Shown: positions 1 to 8,470 of the stretch, one piece after another
Layout: each line of letters opens with the position of its first letter
Position numbering within the stretch: the first letter of the stretch is position 1
Source: Acidimicrobiales bacterium
GTDB lineage: Bacteria > Actinomycetota > Acidimicrobiia > Acidimicrobiales > Aldehydirespiratoraceae
NCBI GenBank assembly: GCA_029246685.1
Contig: JAQWMR010000016.1
Coordinates: 620,001-684,000 of the forward strand
Reading direction: 5' to 3'
Length of the DNA stretch: 64,000 bases
Made by a program: the position numbers and the translations under genes
Notes under the pieces: generated by a model
Seen by the model: the letters and a program-made list of their open reading frames with translations, nothing else
Databases searched by the model: none
Told to the model about the DNA's origin: nothing

Positions 1-721
1 GACCACCGGGTAGCGCAAGCTGGACGATGCCGGCACCGCTGCGAACCGCGGAGAGCGCGGCTAGGGCCGCCGCCCCGGTCATGCCCGGCGATCCGCCGAT
101 GATCCGCACGCCGCTCTTCCACTTGTGGTCGTCCACGGGTCGGGCCGGCAGAAGGGCCGCGACGTCATGCGGCTCCACGGCGTGCGCCATGATCTCGCCC
201 GGATCAAGCCCGACGTCGACGACCGTGACGTCCCCGGCAAGTGATCGCCCGGGTTCGAGTACGAGCCCGGGCTTCAGAGCGACAAACGTGACGGTTCGAT
301 CAGCGCGACGGGGCCCGTTGAAGGGTTGTCCGGTCAGGCCGTCCAGCCCCGATGGGAGATCGACCGCGAGCACAGGCACACCGTCCTCGATGGCCAACAT
401 GTCGAACGGACGCGACAGGCCGTTGCCGAACGCCGCATCGATGACGAGATCCGCGGTGAGGGGGGGCTGACTGCCTTCCAACGCGTCGACGACCTCCACT
501 CGGACGCCGCCGCGCCGGAGCTGCTCGGCCGCGACGCTGCCGTCCGCGCCGTTGTTGCCCGGCCCGGCAACCACGATCACCCGTCGACCGTACGTGCCGC
601 CGAGCATGTCGAGCGCGGCGAGGGCCACCGCCCGACCGGCCCGGTCGATCAGCTCGTCGATGCGGTGAGCCGCGGCCGCGTCGACCTCGGCCATGCGCGC
701 CGGCGTGACGATCGGGATCAC
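1..721 (-). CDS. nnrE: Bifunctional NAD(P)H-hydrate epimerase / dehydratase (NnrE-NnrD), 3' part cut by window edge
   Basis: Repairs hydrated NAD(P)H: the N-terminal YjeF/NnrE domain epimerises NAD(P)HX and the C-terminal kinase-like NnrD domain dehydrates it. About 240 residues are visible. The NnrE domain shows VVAGPGNNGADG near residue 50 and VLAVDLPSGLDG after it. Following a short linker the NnrD domain begins with HKWKSGVRIIGGSPGMTGAA and RSGAGIVQLA, so the gene is the fused form and continues beyond position 1. I chose GTG at 721 because it overlaps the acpS stop (GTGA) and gives the usual N-terminus MIPIVTPARMAEVDAAA; an ATG at 694 would cut that motif. It is the distal gene after acpS, a common actinobacterial pairing. 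The epimerase call is firm and the dehydratase call rests on the partial domain. Confidence 0.9.
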   Translation of the reverse strand, partial: MIPIVTPARMAEVDAAAAHRIDELIDRAGRAVALAALDMLGGTYGRRVIVVAGPGNNGADGSVAAEQLRRGGVRVEVVDALEGSQPPLTADLVIDAAFGNGLSRPFDMLAIEDGVPVLAVDLPSGLDGLTGQPFNGPRRADRTVTFVALKPGLVLEPGRSLAGDVTVVDVGLDPGEIMAHAVEPHDVAALLPARPVDDHKWKSGVRIIGGSPGMTGAAALAALSAVRSGAGIVQLALPGG

Positions 722-1089
722 GACGCGAGCGCGACCACCGTCGCCTGGGCGAGCGAGTCGGTGTGGCTGATGGTCAACAGAAATCGCGTCGCGCCGGCAG
801 CCTCCGCGGCTGCCGCAGCGGTGTCGTGAAGCCGAAGCTCTGGACGACCGTCGTCGTGCTTCACGACCTCGATGTCGGCGAGATTCATGCCGCCGAGCCC
901 GAGACCGAGGGACTTGAGCGTCGCCTCCTTGGCCGCGAATCGAGCGGCCAGGCGCGCCGCGGGGTCCGCCACCTTTTCCGCGTAGGCCCGCTCCTCGGGC
1001 CGAAACATCCGGTCCGCGATGCCCGGCGTGCGCGCAAGAACGGCGCGAAAGCGGTCGATGTCGACCAGATCGGTACCGATGCCGAGCAT
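718..1089 (-). CDS. acpS: Holo-[acyl-carrier-protein] synthase AcpS
   Basis: Transfers the 4'-phosphopantetheine group of CoA to a serine of acyl carrier protein. The 123-aa protein has the family's N-terminal motif GIGTDLVDI at residues 3-11, the FAAKEA motif near residue 51 (metal and CoA binding) and the C-terminal ISHTDSLAQATVVA block. Its length is normal for a trimeric AcpS. It lies between the GlmS-like gene upstream and nnrE, with which it shares a GTGA stop/start overlap, so the two are probably translationally coupled. About 30 bp separate its start from the repeat element at 1124-1157. Confidence 0.95.
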   Translation of the reverse strand: MLGIGTDLVDIDRFRAVLARTPGIADRMFRPEERAYAEKVADPAARLAARFAAKEATLKSLGLGLGGMNLADIEVVKHDDGRPELRLHDTAAAAAEAAGATRFLLTISHTDSLAQATVVALAS

Positions 1090-1123
1090 CCCCGGACACT
1101 ACCGGGGCAGCCCCGGGAACCCG

Positions 1124-1157
1124 AGTTGAAGCGGGGGTCAGACCCCAGTTGAAGCGG
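1124..1157. repeat. GGGGTCNGACCCC intergenic repeat, copy 1
   Basis: A perfect 13-bp interrupted palindrome GGGGTCAGACCCC at 1134-1146 is flanked on both sides by the same 11-bp direct repeat AGTTGAAGCGG (1124-1134 and 1147-1157). It ends right at the stop codon of the GlmS-like gene on the minus strand. Four related copies occur in this window at about 10.2, 43.2, 54.4 and 59.3 kb. It could act as a small hairpin at an mRNA 3' end or be a REP-like mobile remnant. Confidence 0.85.
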
Positions 1158-4100
1158 TTAGGCGAGGCGCCAGCGGTCGGCGAGGGCGTTGATCGGAAGG
1201 GTGAGGAGATCGGCGACGTCCTGGTCGCCGAGGAGGTCCTCTCGGAACGTGTCCTCGGTCTCGATGACCGCGTCGCTCAGCGCCGAGTACCGGTTGCGAT
1301 ACCCCTGGAGCACTCCACGAGCCACGCCTGGCGAGAGCTCGTCCGCGAAGCGAACCTGTAGGAGGGTGAGGCCGGTCGTCACGTTGTCCTTCAGCTCCGG
1401 AACGATCACAACAGATCGACCGTCGCTTCGGCCCCGCGCGACGAAGACGCGTCGTTCCAACGCCACCTGGTGCTTCGTACCGCGCAGACTCGGCGACCGG
1501 TCCGTGCGGCTCGGGATGTTGCGGCTGATTCCGCCTCGGTCGACGACGACGGCAGTCGCCTCCCCAGAGCCGTCCTCCTCCAGGCCTTCGATGCGGTAGC
1601 GGGTGTGCCCGAGCACCTCCTCCACCGCTGGGTCGAGATTGGCGAGGGTCCGCAATGACGCATAGCTGAGTCGATCGCGTGGCGCACCGGCCTCGAGGGC
1701 GGCGCGAGCGAGTGCCACTTCGAGCAGGGTCTCGTCGGAGCGGCTGATGCCGACGGTGACCGTCTTCGCCTGATGCTTGATGGCGTCGATCGGGCGGGTC
1801 AGCTCCTCGATGCTGAGCGTGAGGGCCGCCGCGAGATCGTCGAGGACGACCGCCGGCGTGCCGACCTTGCCGTATTCGATCTGGTACGCCTCGAGCGGCG
1901 ACCAGCCAAGCGCGAACCGCAGGAGCGATGCGACCTTCACCGCGGTGCCGGCCTCGAGGTGTCCGTTGTAGGCGCCGGCACGGACACCATCGAAGAACGC
2001 CGTCGCGGCCCGATCGAGCACGGGGCGCACGAACAGCAGGGCGGCTTCTCCGTCGACGTCGTTGCGGCCGGCAGCCTGTTCGATCGCGCTGCGGGCCTCA
2101 CGCATCGGCATGGCCTGGGCGTCGATCGCCAGGGCGACCTCGTATCCGAAGAGATGGCCGGCCATTGCGGAGAGAATGAAACCGAGTCGGCTGTCCACGG
2201 CGGGGACGGGGAGGACGGCGAGCGCGGCATCGAACCGGCCCTCGTCCTCGTCGGCGATCACGATCGGCGCGGCCTTGTGGGCCCGGAAGATCGCAACCTC
2301 CTTCGCGACGTCGTCCGCAGTCGACCCGGAGAGTCCCGCGGCGCAGACCAGGATCAGCGGCTCGGACGACAGGTCGATGTGCTTCTTGTCCTCCGTGCTG
2401 TCTGCAGCAATGGACTTGTAGCAGAGCTCCGAGAGCTTGATCCGTACTTCCTCGGCGGCAATCCGGTTGGCGCCGTTGCCGACGAGCGCCCAATACCGGC
2501 GACTGGGGGCGAACTGACGGGCAGCCTCACCGATGATCTCCCGGCGCCCGAGGACCGTCTCCAGCGCCGCCGGAATCACGTTGATGCCTTCGAGCAGCGA
2601 ACGCCGATCGGCCTTGCCGGCATCGCCGAGCAGCTCGTCGGCGAAAGCGATCGCGAGGAGCAACCCCGCCGCGATCTGCGAGTAGAACGCCTTTGTCGAG
2701 GCCACGCTCATCTCGACATCGCGGCCGTCGGATGTGTAGAGCACGCCGTCGGCGCGGTCGGTGAGGTCGCTCCCCCGGCGGTTGACGATGGCGATCACCT
2801 TGGCGCCTCGATTGCGAACGATGTCGACCGTGCGGTTCGTGTCAGTCGTGGTTCCGGACTGACTCACCGCGACGATGAGCGTGTCGCTCATGTCCGACCG
2901 AAGCGAGAACCCGGACAGCTCGGTGGCGAGAATCGCCTCGGCCGAGATCTCGCCCTCGGGAACGAGCGCGTCGAGCGCAGCGGCGAGCGACTGTCCGGCG
3001 ACGGCGGCAGTGCCCTGTCCGATGACGAGGACGCGGTTGATCGAGCGGTCGCGCAGACCTTCGCGCACCTCGGTCGGGATGATCTCGGGGCCGAGCGCCA
3101 CGTCGAGACCCTCATCGGTCTCAACGATCTTGCCTCGAAGGGTCTTGCGGAACGACGTGGGCGCCTCGCCGATCTCCTTCATGAGGTAGTGCGGATGATC
3201 GCCGCGGTCGATGTCGCGGGTGGTGATCTGGGCGACGGCGACATCGTCCTCCGTCACCGGCAGGTCAGTGCCGTCGTAGGACTTGCGCAGCATGCCCCCG
3301 AGCGAACCGGCAACGTTGCCGTCGAGTTCGATGATCTGCCCCCGGCTCGCGTTGGGGTTCTCGGGGTTCCCGGGCGTCTCACCGTCCATGCGGACGTAGC
3401 GGGAGGTCTCCTCGACGACGCCATACGGCTCGGAAGCGATGATGTAGCTGTCCTCGGCGAGACCGATGTAGAGCGCCTGGCCGCTGCCGCGCAGGGCGAG
3501 CTGGAGGCGATCCGGCGCGGAAGCGGTGGACGCTCCGATGGCGACGGACCCCTCGAACGTGGCGACCGTGCGGCGGAATGCTTCGGCCGACTCCAGGCCT
3601 TCGCCGAGCCGGCAGCTCATGAGACTCGGGATCACCTTGGCATCGGTGGTGATCGCGGGCGTGATGGCGACACCCTCTTCGGCGATGAGGTCGGCGAAGT
3701 TGTCGACGTCGCCGTTCAGCGCACCGACGACATAGGGGCCTTCGGTGTCGACGAGCTCGCTATTGAGCGGGTGGGCGTTGGGCTCGCTGATGATGCCGAT
3801 TGAGGCCCACCGGGTGTGGCCCAACACCAGCGCTCGCGCCGTGTCATTCGCGAGTGCGGCGTGAAGGAACTCGTCCTCAGCGAATGCCTTGCGGATCACG
3901 GCGGTGTTGTCGCCGAGCTCACCGATCTCGGCCGCGGTCTTGTGCACGACGGAGAGCACACCGTCGACAACTCGCACACTGCCGGAGCCGAAGTGGGCGT
4001 CGCCGGCACGAGCATCGATCTGGGCCAGGACAGCCGGGTCGTCGAGGTCGAGCGCGTGGTCGTGAACCAGGAGATGCAGTCCGGCGCTGTCTCGGCCTCG

Positions 4101-4592
4101 CACTTCGAGCCGGTCGAGCGCAGACAGGGCTTGGTGAACGGACAGGAAGGCCTCGAGCGCTCCGGTCGAACGCGAGTCACCGGCGAGCATCGCGACGGTC
4201 TCGGCCGCCCGAATGCGGTCCCGGGTGATGGCCCACACGCCATCACGGACGCGTATCAGTTCGTGGTTCCGTCGTTCGAGTTCCGCGGTGGGAAGAGCCG
4301 CACCCGCCTCCATCGCCGCTTCGATCGCTTCGACGGCCGCCTGGATCTCACCGCAGTGGTGGTTCAGCGCCGGAGCGACGGACGCGTCCTCAAGCAGCAG
4401 CCGCACTCCGGGCACGCCCCGCATCAGAGCGTCGGCGGTGATCAGCTCGTCGCCGGCTACTCGGAGCGCCTCGGTGATGTCGTCCGCCGCGGCGAGCGAG
4501 GCCGCGAGGTCGGTCAGGGGCGCGACGACATCGGCCGCAAGGGGCGTCGCTCGACTTGAGGGCCGCCGAACAACGGCGATGATCCCGCACAT
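1158..4592 (-). CDS. Giant GlmS-like glutamine amidotransferase / SIS-domain sugar isomerase
   Basis: Resembles glucosamine-6-phosphate synthase, which makes GlcN-6-P from fructose-6-P and glutamine for cell-wall synthesis, but has 1144 aa against about 610 in normal GlmS. The start is ATG at 4592: it puts the catalytic Cys at residue 2 (MCGIIAVV) and has GGAGG 8 nt upstream. An ATG at 4607 lies in that Shine-Dalgarno and would bury the Cys. About 135 residues are inserted between this motif and LEVRGRDSAG. The glutaminase continues with GHTRWASIG, EPNAHPLNS and LNGD; the linker HYLMKEIGEAP is GlmS-like. SIS domain 1 has SQSGTTTDT and ASTKAFYSQ; SIS domain 2 has RYWALVGNGANRIAAEE and TEDKKHID. 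The usual GlmS end (RPIDAIKHQAKTVTV) is followed by about 175 extra residues. GlmM is encoded 1.5 kb away. Biochemical identity as GlmS is likely but unproven. Confidence 0.85.
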   Translation of the reverse strand: MCGIIAVVRRPSSRATPLAADVVAPLTDLAASLAAADDITEALRVAGDELITADALMRGVPGVRLLLEDASVAPALNHHCGEIQAAVEAIEAAMEAGAALPTAELERRNHELIRVRDGVWAITRDRIRAAETVAMLAGDSRSTGALEAFLSVHQALSALDRLEVRGRDSAGLHLLVHDHALDLDDPAVLAQIDARAGDAHFGSGSVRVVDGVLSVVHKTAAEIGELGDNTAVIRKAFAEDEFLHAALANDTARALVLGHTRWASIGIISEPNAHPLNSELVDTEGPYVVGALNGDVDNFADLIAEEGVAITPAITTDAKVIPSLMSCRLGEGLESAEAFRRTVATFEGSVAIGASTASAPDRLQLALRGSGQALYIGLAEDSYIIASEPYGVVEETSRYVRMDGETPGNPENPNASRGQIIELDGNVAGSLGGMLRKSYDGTDLPVTEDDVAVAQITTRDIDRGDHPHYLMKEIGEAPTSFRKTLRGKIVETDEGLDVALGPEIIPTEVREGLRDRSINRVLVIGQGTAAVAGQSLAAALDALVPEGEISAEAILATELSGFSLRSDMSDTLIVAVSQSGTTTDTNRTVDIVRNRGAKVIAIVNRRGSDLTDRADGVLYTSDGRDVEMSVASTKAFYSQIAAGLLLAIAFADELLGDAGKADRRSLLEGINVIPAALETVLGRREIIGEAARQFAPSRRYWALVGNGANRIAAEEVRIKLSELCYKSIAADSTEDKKHIDLSSEPLILVCAAGLSGSTADDVAKEVAIFRAHKAAPIVIADEDEGRFDAALAVLPVPAVDSRLGFILSAMAGHLFGYEVALAIDAQAMPMREARSAIEQAAGRNDVDGEAALLFVRPVLDRAATAFFDGVRAGAYNGHLEAGTAVKVASLLRFALGWSPLEAYQIEYGKVGTPAVVLDDLAAALTLSIEELTRPIDAIKHQAKTVTVGISRSDETLLEVALARAALEAGAPRDRLSYASLRTLANLDPAVEEVLGHTRYRIEGLEEDGSGEATAVVVDRGGISRNIPSRTDRSPSLRGTKHQVALERRVFVARGRSDGRSVVIVPELKDNVTTGLTLLQVRFADELSPGVARGVLQGYRNRYSALSDAVIETEDTFREDLLGDQDVADLLTLPINALADRWRLA

Positions 4593-4682
4593 GGATATGT
4601 CCTCCACGGACCTGAGAAGGCTCCGATAACCCGTCGGCCGCCCGGTCTGGGCAGTTTAGGGACGGTTCCAGTCAACCTTCCG

Positions 4683-5096
4683 TCACTCACCGTCGGTGGG
4701 ATCTAGCGCTCCCGCAGCCGCGTGGAGATCTCGCGCCGACGGGAGCGCCCGGCGGGCTCGCGGCCGGACCGCCTCGCTGCTCACCATGTAGCCCTCCGCT
4801 CCCGACCAGGAGCTGAAGCTCGCTCCAGGGAGCTCGTACTCGTGGAGGACGGCGAGATCCAGACACGCCTCCCACGTGACGTCGACCGCATGGATTCGCA
4901 CGCCCCCGGGTGTCCACCACGTCGCGCGCGGGCAATCGCGGGGAAACCAGCAGGCCGGGGCGTGTTCGCGGTCGATCGCCCACACGAGAGGAGGTTGGTC
5001 CGGCTGGGTCGGTGGAACGTGAGGCACGAACCGGACGATGTCGGCCTGCTCGGAGTAGTGGAAGACGACATCCGGTGTGGTGGGATGGTCCGCCAT
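4683..5096 (-). CDS. DUF6886-like small protein
   Basis: A 137-aa protein of unknown function. The order VFHYSEQADIVRFVPH, VWAIDREHAP, WFPRDCPRATWW and a late aromatic region (LHEYELP) matches what I recall of the DUF6886 family, whose members start with a 'yHvSe..di..F.P' block; this recall cannot be checked here. No signal peptide or membrane segment is visible. The start is ATG at 5096 (a GTG at 5105 is also possible). It is head-to-head with the HAD gene: the two ATGs overlap in the palindrome CATG, leaving no intergenic promoter space. About 90 bp separate its stop from the GlmS-like start. Confidence 0.75.
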   Translation of the reverse strand: MADHPTTPDVVFHYSEQADIVRFVPHVPPTQPDQPPLVWAIDREHAPACWFPRDCPRATWWTPGGVRIHAVDVTWEACLDLAVLHEYELPGASFSSWSGAEGYMVSSEAVRPRARRALPSARDLHAAAGALDPTDGE

Positions 5097-5712
5097 GACG
5101 ATCACGACGGTACTTCTCGATCTCGACGGCGTGATCCGTCACTTCGATTCCGCCCACGTCGAGGGGGTTTCCGCACGGCACGGAATCTCCGCGGACGACC
5201 TCATGATCGCCGCGCTGTCGGGCGATCTCCTGATCTCAGCGCAGACCGGGCGGATCACGCGAGCCGAATGGATCGTTGCTGTCGGCGAGGCTGTCGGCAG
5301 TCAGGAGGCCGCTTCTGAGTGGCTGAGCGACCGCGGCCAGGTTGATCCCGCAATGGTCGACCTCGTCCGCGATCTCCGCAGCGAGGGCGTGACGGTCGCG
5401 ATCCTGACGAACGGGACCGACACGGTCCACGAGGAACTCCGCGAACTCGGGATCGACGACCTCACCGAGCGCGTCTTCAACACCGCGGACATCGGCGTGG
5501 CCAAGCCAGAGCCGGCGATCTTCGCCCACGCCTGCGCAGCACTCCGGGTGGAGCCGGCCGAGGTCTTCTTCGCCGACGACGCCCCTCGGAACGTCGCAGG
5601 TGGCGCCGCGGCGGGGCTCGACGCCGAGCTGTTCGTCGATGCAACGACGTTGCGCCGACAGCTCGTCGAACGACTCCCCGCCCTCAGGAGCAACGAGAAG
5701 GAGTCAACATGA
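5095..5712 (+). CDS. HAD-family hydrolase
   Basis: A 205-aa haloacid-dehalogenase-type phosphatase, probably acting on a small phosphorylated metabolite. Motif I is LLDLDGVI near the N-terminus (the DxD nucleophile and acid), motif II is AILTNGT, motif III is the Lys in GVAKPEPAIF, and motif IV is FFADDAPRNV. The cap is a short helical insertion after motif I (subclass I). ATG at 5095 is preferred over GTG at 5077 because it places motif I at the usual 5-10 residues. It is coupled to the following VOC gene by an ATGA overlap, so the two are likely cotranscribed. The substrate cannot be told from sequence. Confidence 0.88.
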   Translation: MTITTVLLDLDGVIRHFDSAHVEGVSARHGISADDLMIAALSGDLLISAQTGRITRAEWIVAVGEAVGSQEAASEWLSDRGQVDPAMVDLVRDLRSEGVTVAILTNGTDTVHEELRELGIDDLTERVFNTADIGVAKPEPAIFAHACAALRVEPAEVFFADDAPRNVAGGAAAGLDAELFVDATTLRRQLVERLPALRSNEKEST

Positions 5713-6095
5713 GTGTCCGCGGTCTACAGCAGGTCGGCCAACCGGTTCGCGACCTCTCCCGTGCCGTGGCGTTCTACAGGGACGTTCTCGAGGTTGCGCT
5801 CATCGCCGACCTCGGTCACGTGGCGTTCTTCGACCTGGGTGGCATCACACTCTTCATGGAGGCGCCCGATGGCGAGACTCCGGCAGGCGGCGGCGTCCTC
5901 TATCTCGCCGTCGACGACGTCTCGGAGGTGCAAGCCCGGCTCGCCGACGCCGGCGTCACGTTCACCGGCGAGCCGCATCTGATCCACACCGACGAGACCG
6001 GCACGTTCGGTCCGGCGGGCGGCGAGCACTGGATGACGTTCTTCACCGACTCCGAGGACAACACCCTGGCCCTCTACGAGGTGCGCGAGAAGTAG
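5709..6095 (+). CDS. VOC (glyoxalase/bleomycin-resistance) family protein
   Basis: A 128-aa vicinal-oxygen-chelate protein with the two beta-alpha-beta-beta-beta repeats expected for the fold: the first opens LQQVGQPVRDLSRAVAFYRD and the second GVLYLAVDDVSEVQARLADAG. It ends with the typical FTDSEDNTLALYEVRE strand and its metal/product-binding Glu. It could be a lyase, isomerase or dioxygenase; sequence alone does not decide. ATG at 5709 overlaps the stop of the HAD gene (ATGA). It is convergent with glmM across a 28-bp gap. Confidence 0.88.
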   Translation: MSVRGLQQVGQPVRDLSRAVAFYRDVLEVALIADLGHVAFFDLGGITLFMEAPDGETPAGGGVLYLAVDDVSEVQARLADAGVTFTGEPHLIHTDETGTFGPAGGEHWMTFFTDSEDNTLALYEVREK

Positions 6096-6104
6096 CGGCC
6101 GTCG

Positions 6105-6125
6105 AACGCAACGAGCCGTTGCGTT
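6105..6125. terminator. Candidate bidirectional hairpin between VOC gene and glmM
   Basis: Perfect 8-bp inverted repeat AACGCAAC / GTTGCGTT with a 5-nt loop. It spans the short gap between two convergent genes and includes part of the glmM stop codon. There is no U-tract on either strand, so terminator activity is only a possibility. Confidence 0.4.
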
Positions 6126-7446
6126 AGTTGAAGAGGGACTCGACGGCGGAGACGAGGCCGTCGGCTTCCATCTGAGCCTCGGCGTCGGTTTCGGCCTCGA
6201 CCATGACTCGGATCAGCGGCTCCGTTCCGGACGGGCGAATGAGCACGCGGCCCCGGCCGGCCATGCGGGCCTCGGACGCCGCCACGAACGGCGCAAGCGG
6301 CACGTCGACGTCCTCCGGCCGCTTTGCCACCCGCACGTTGAGAAGGACCTGCGGAAGTCGGGTCATCGATGCGTCGGCGAGATCCGAGAGCGACCGACGG
6401 GACCGAGCTACCAAGTCCAACAGTTGCACCGCACTCAGCGCACCGTCGCCCGTGGAGGCGAGCTCACGAAAGATGACATGACCCGACTGCTCGCCACCGA
6501 GGCTGTAGCCGCCGGCATCAAGTGCCTCCAGCACATAGCGGTCGCCGACCTGCGTGTCGATGACGTGGATTCCGGCTGCATCCATCGAGCGACGGAACCC
6601 GAGATTCGTCATGACGGTGACCACAACCGCATCGCCTGTAAGCAGCCCACGTTCGTGTCGGTCGAGCGCACAGATGGCGATGATCTTGTCGCCATCCACG
6701 ATCTCGCCGTCGCCGTCGACGGCAACGAGTCGGTCGGCATCGCCGTCGAACGCAACGCCAACGTCCGCACCGCCGTCGCGCACCGCCGATTGCAGAGATT
6801 CCGGGTGGGTCGATCCACATTCGTCGTTGATGTTGCGGCCGTCGGGATCGGCGTGGATCACGGTGACGTCGGCGCCCAGCCGGCCGAAGATCTCGGCGGC
6901 AACGGTCGAGGCAGCGCCGTTCGCGGCGTCGGCCACGACCTTCAGTCCGCTCAGGGTGCGCCCATCGAGACTCGCAACGACAGCGGCGACATGGCGCTCG
7001 ACGGCGGCCGCGTGCTGGTCCTCCCCGGTCCCGTCGACGGTGACATCGCCCGCGGCGAGCAGCTCGTCGAAACGAGCCTGGATCCGATCCTGGACGTCGT
7101 CGCCGAGCTTGGCGCCGCCGGAAGCGAAGAACTTGATTCCGTTGTCGTGCCAGGGGTTGTGGCTGGCCGACACCATGGCACCGGCCACGCCCTCCTCGGC
7201 GCACCAGAGCGCGACGGCAGGGGTGGGCACGACGCCGAGATCGATCGAGCGGCCTCCGGCCGCCGCGATGCCGGCGTGGAGAGCGGCAGCGAGCGCCGGT
7301 CCGGACTCTCGAGTATCTCGGCCGACGACGAAGCCGCGCTCGCCCAGGATCTCCGCACCGGCGCGGCCGAGCGCGCCGACAAGGTCGGGAGTGAGAAGGT
7401 CGCGGGCATCACCCCGCATGCCATCAGTGCCGAAGCGAAGGCTCAC
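6124..7446 (-). CDS. glmM: Phosphoglucosamine mutase GlmM
   Basis: Interconverts glucosamine-6-phosphate and glucosamine-1-phosphate on the way to UDP-GlcNAc. The 440-aa protein has the four phosphohexomutase domains: RFGTDGMRG at the N-terminus, the phosphoserine loop VSASHNPWHDNGIKFF near residue 100, the metal loop FDGDADRL near 230, the sugar-recognition GGEQSGH near 320 and the phosphate-binding RPSGTEPLIRVM near the C-terminus. Length and motifs are standard for GlmM. It closes the rplM-rpsI-glmM unit, 38 bp after rpsI, as in many actinobacteria. Confidence 0.97.
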   Translation of the reverse strand: MSLRFGTDGMRGDARDLLTPDLVGALGRAGAEILGERGFVVGRDTRESGPALAAALHAGIAAAGGRSIDLGVVPTPAVALWCAEEGVAGAMVSASHNPWHDNGIKFFASGGAKLGDDVQDRIQARFDELLAAGDVTVDGTGEDQHAAAVERHVAAVVASLDGRTLSGLKVVADAANGAASTVAAEIFGRLGADVTVIHADPDGRNINDECGSTHPESLQSAVRDGGADVGVAFDGDADRLVAVDGDGEIVDGDKIIAICALDRHERGLLTGDAVVVTVMTNLGFRRSMDAAGIHVIDTQVGDRYVLEALDAGGYSLGGEQSGHVIFRELASTGDGALSAVQLLDLVARSRRSLSDLADASMTRLPQVLLNVRVAKRPEDVDVPLAPFVAASEARMAGRGRVLIRPSGTEPLIRVMVEAETDAEAQMEADGLVSAVESLFN

Positions 7447-7484
7447 GGCGTCTCCATCGGCAGGACGGTACCCGCCGACAGCGA

Positions 7485-7877
7485 TCAGCGCTTGCTGTAC
7501 TGCGGAGCCTTGCGGGCCTTCTTGAGGCCGTACTTCTTGGATTCCTTCTTCCGCGGGTCGCGGGTCAGGAATCCGGCTCGCTTCAGAACCTCACGGTGTT
7601 CGCCGTCGAGTTCGACGAGCGCGCGGGCGATACCGAGACGCAGCGCACCGGCCTGGCCGGTGGTGCCGCCGCCGTGGATCGTGGCGTCGATGTCGTACGT
7701 CTCCGCCTGCTCGGTGATGGCGAGCGGAAGGATCGAGTTGTTGCGGTGGGTCTTCGACGGGAAGTACTCGTCGAGCGGGCGGCCGTTGACGGTGACGGTG
7801 CCGGAACCGGAATGGACGCGGACGCGTGCGACAGAGCGCTTGCGGCGACCGGTGGACTGAACGAGCGGAGTGGTCAT
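7485..7877 (-). CDS. rpsI: 30S ribosomal protein S9
   Basis: A 130-aa small-subunit protein whose C-terminal tail reaches the P-site tRNA. The visible signatures are [12 protein letters not shown] at the N-terminus, [19 protein letters not shown] in the middle and the tail [12 protein letters not shown]. Fourteen bases separate it from the stop of rplM, so the two are cotranscribed. Confidence 0.98.
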   Translation of the reverse strand: MTTPLVQSTGRRKRSVARVRVHSGSGTVTVNGRPLDEYFPSKTHRNNSILPLAITEQAETYDIDATIHGGGTTGQAGALRLGIARALVELDGEHREVLKRAGFLTRDPRKKESKKYGLKKARKAPQYSKR

Positions 7878-7891
7878 CGAAGGATTCCTGA

Positions 7892-8347
7892 TCAGGCCCG
7901 GGGCCGCGCCACGGCGTGGGCGATCTCGAGGGGCTGGGGGTTCTGGGCGGAGTGGGGGTGCGTCGGGCCGGCGTAGACCTTCAGCTTCTTGATCTGAGCT
8001 CGACCGAGGCGGGTCTTCGGGATCATCCCCTTGATCGAGTCGATCAGCGCCTGCTCGGGCTTGCGGGCCATCTTCTGGGCGTAGGTCTCGGTCTTGAGAC
8101 CACCCGGGTAGCCGCTGTGGCGATGGACGAGCTTCTTTTCGGCCTTTCCTGCGGTGAGGACGATCTTCGAGGCGTTGACGATGATCACGTGATCACCGGT
8201 GTCGAGATTCGGGGTGTACGTGGGCTTGTGCTTGCCCCGAAGGATGTTGGCGACTTCGGTGGCGAGGCGGCCGAGGACGAGGCCGTCGGCGTCGACGACA
8301 TGCCAGGAGCGTTCGATCTCGCTGCGCTTGACTGAGGTGGTGGACAC
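7892..8347 (-). CDS. rplM: 50S ribosomal protein L13
   Basis: A 151-aa large-subunit protein. The frame stays open to 8815, but the true start is the GTG at 8347: it gives [20 protein letters not shown], matches the family's N-terminus, and has GGAG 6 nt upstream. Family blocks [26 protein letters not shown] and MIPKTRLGR follow. The upstream part of the long frame covers a promoter and an antisense lipoprotein gene. Confidence 0.96.
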   Translation of the reverse strand: MSTTSVKRSEIERSWHVVDADGLVLGRLATEVANILRGKHKPTYTPNLDTGDHVIIVNASKIVLTAGKAEKKLVHRHSGYPGGLKTETYAQKMARKPEQALIDSIKGMIPKTRLGRAQIKKLKVYAGPTHPHSAQNPQPLEIAHAVARPRA

Positions 8348-8394
8348 TGGTGCTCCGAGAACTTCTGATCCGTTTGATCGGATAGGACCGTTCA

Positions 8395-8423
8395 AGGCTA
8401 CGGGGGCAACACGGCAACGCCAA
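8395..8423 (-). promoter_or_regulatory. Predicted promoter of rplM-rpsI-glmM
   Basis: On the minus strand, -35 TTGGCG (8423-8418), a 17-nt spacer and -10 TAGCCT (8400-8395) precede rplM by about 48 nt. The -10 fits the actinobacterial TANNNT form. It would make rplM-rpsI-glmM at least partly independent of rplQ-truA. Confidence 0.55.
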
Positions 8424-8470
8424 ACGCCCGACGCGGGAACTTCGCGCGAGCTCGGCGGGTACTGACTGAC

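Noticed and set aside
1773..3803. 676-aa plus-strand frame
   Set aside because: Antisense shadow of the GlmS-like gene; no family motifs, and the minus frame is clearly coding.
4593..4607. Upstream ATG 4607 for the GlmS-like gene
   Set aside because: It overlaps the GGAGG ribosome-binding site and would place residues before the catalytic Cys that must become N-terminal.
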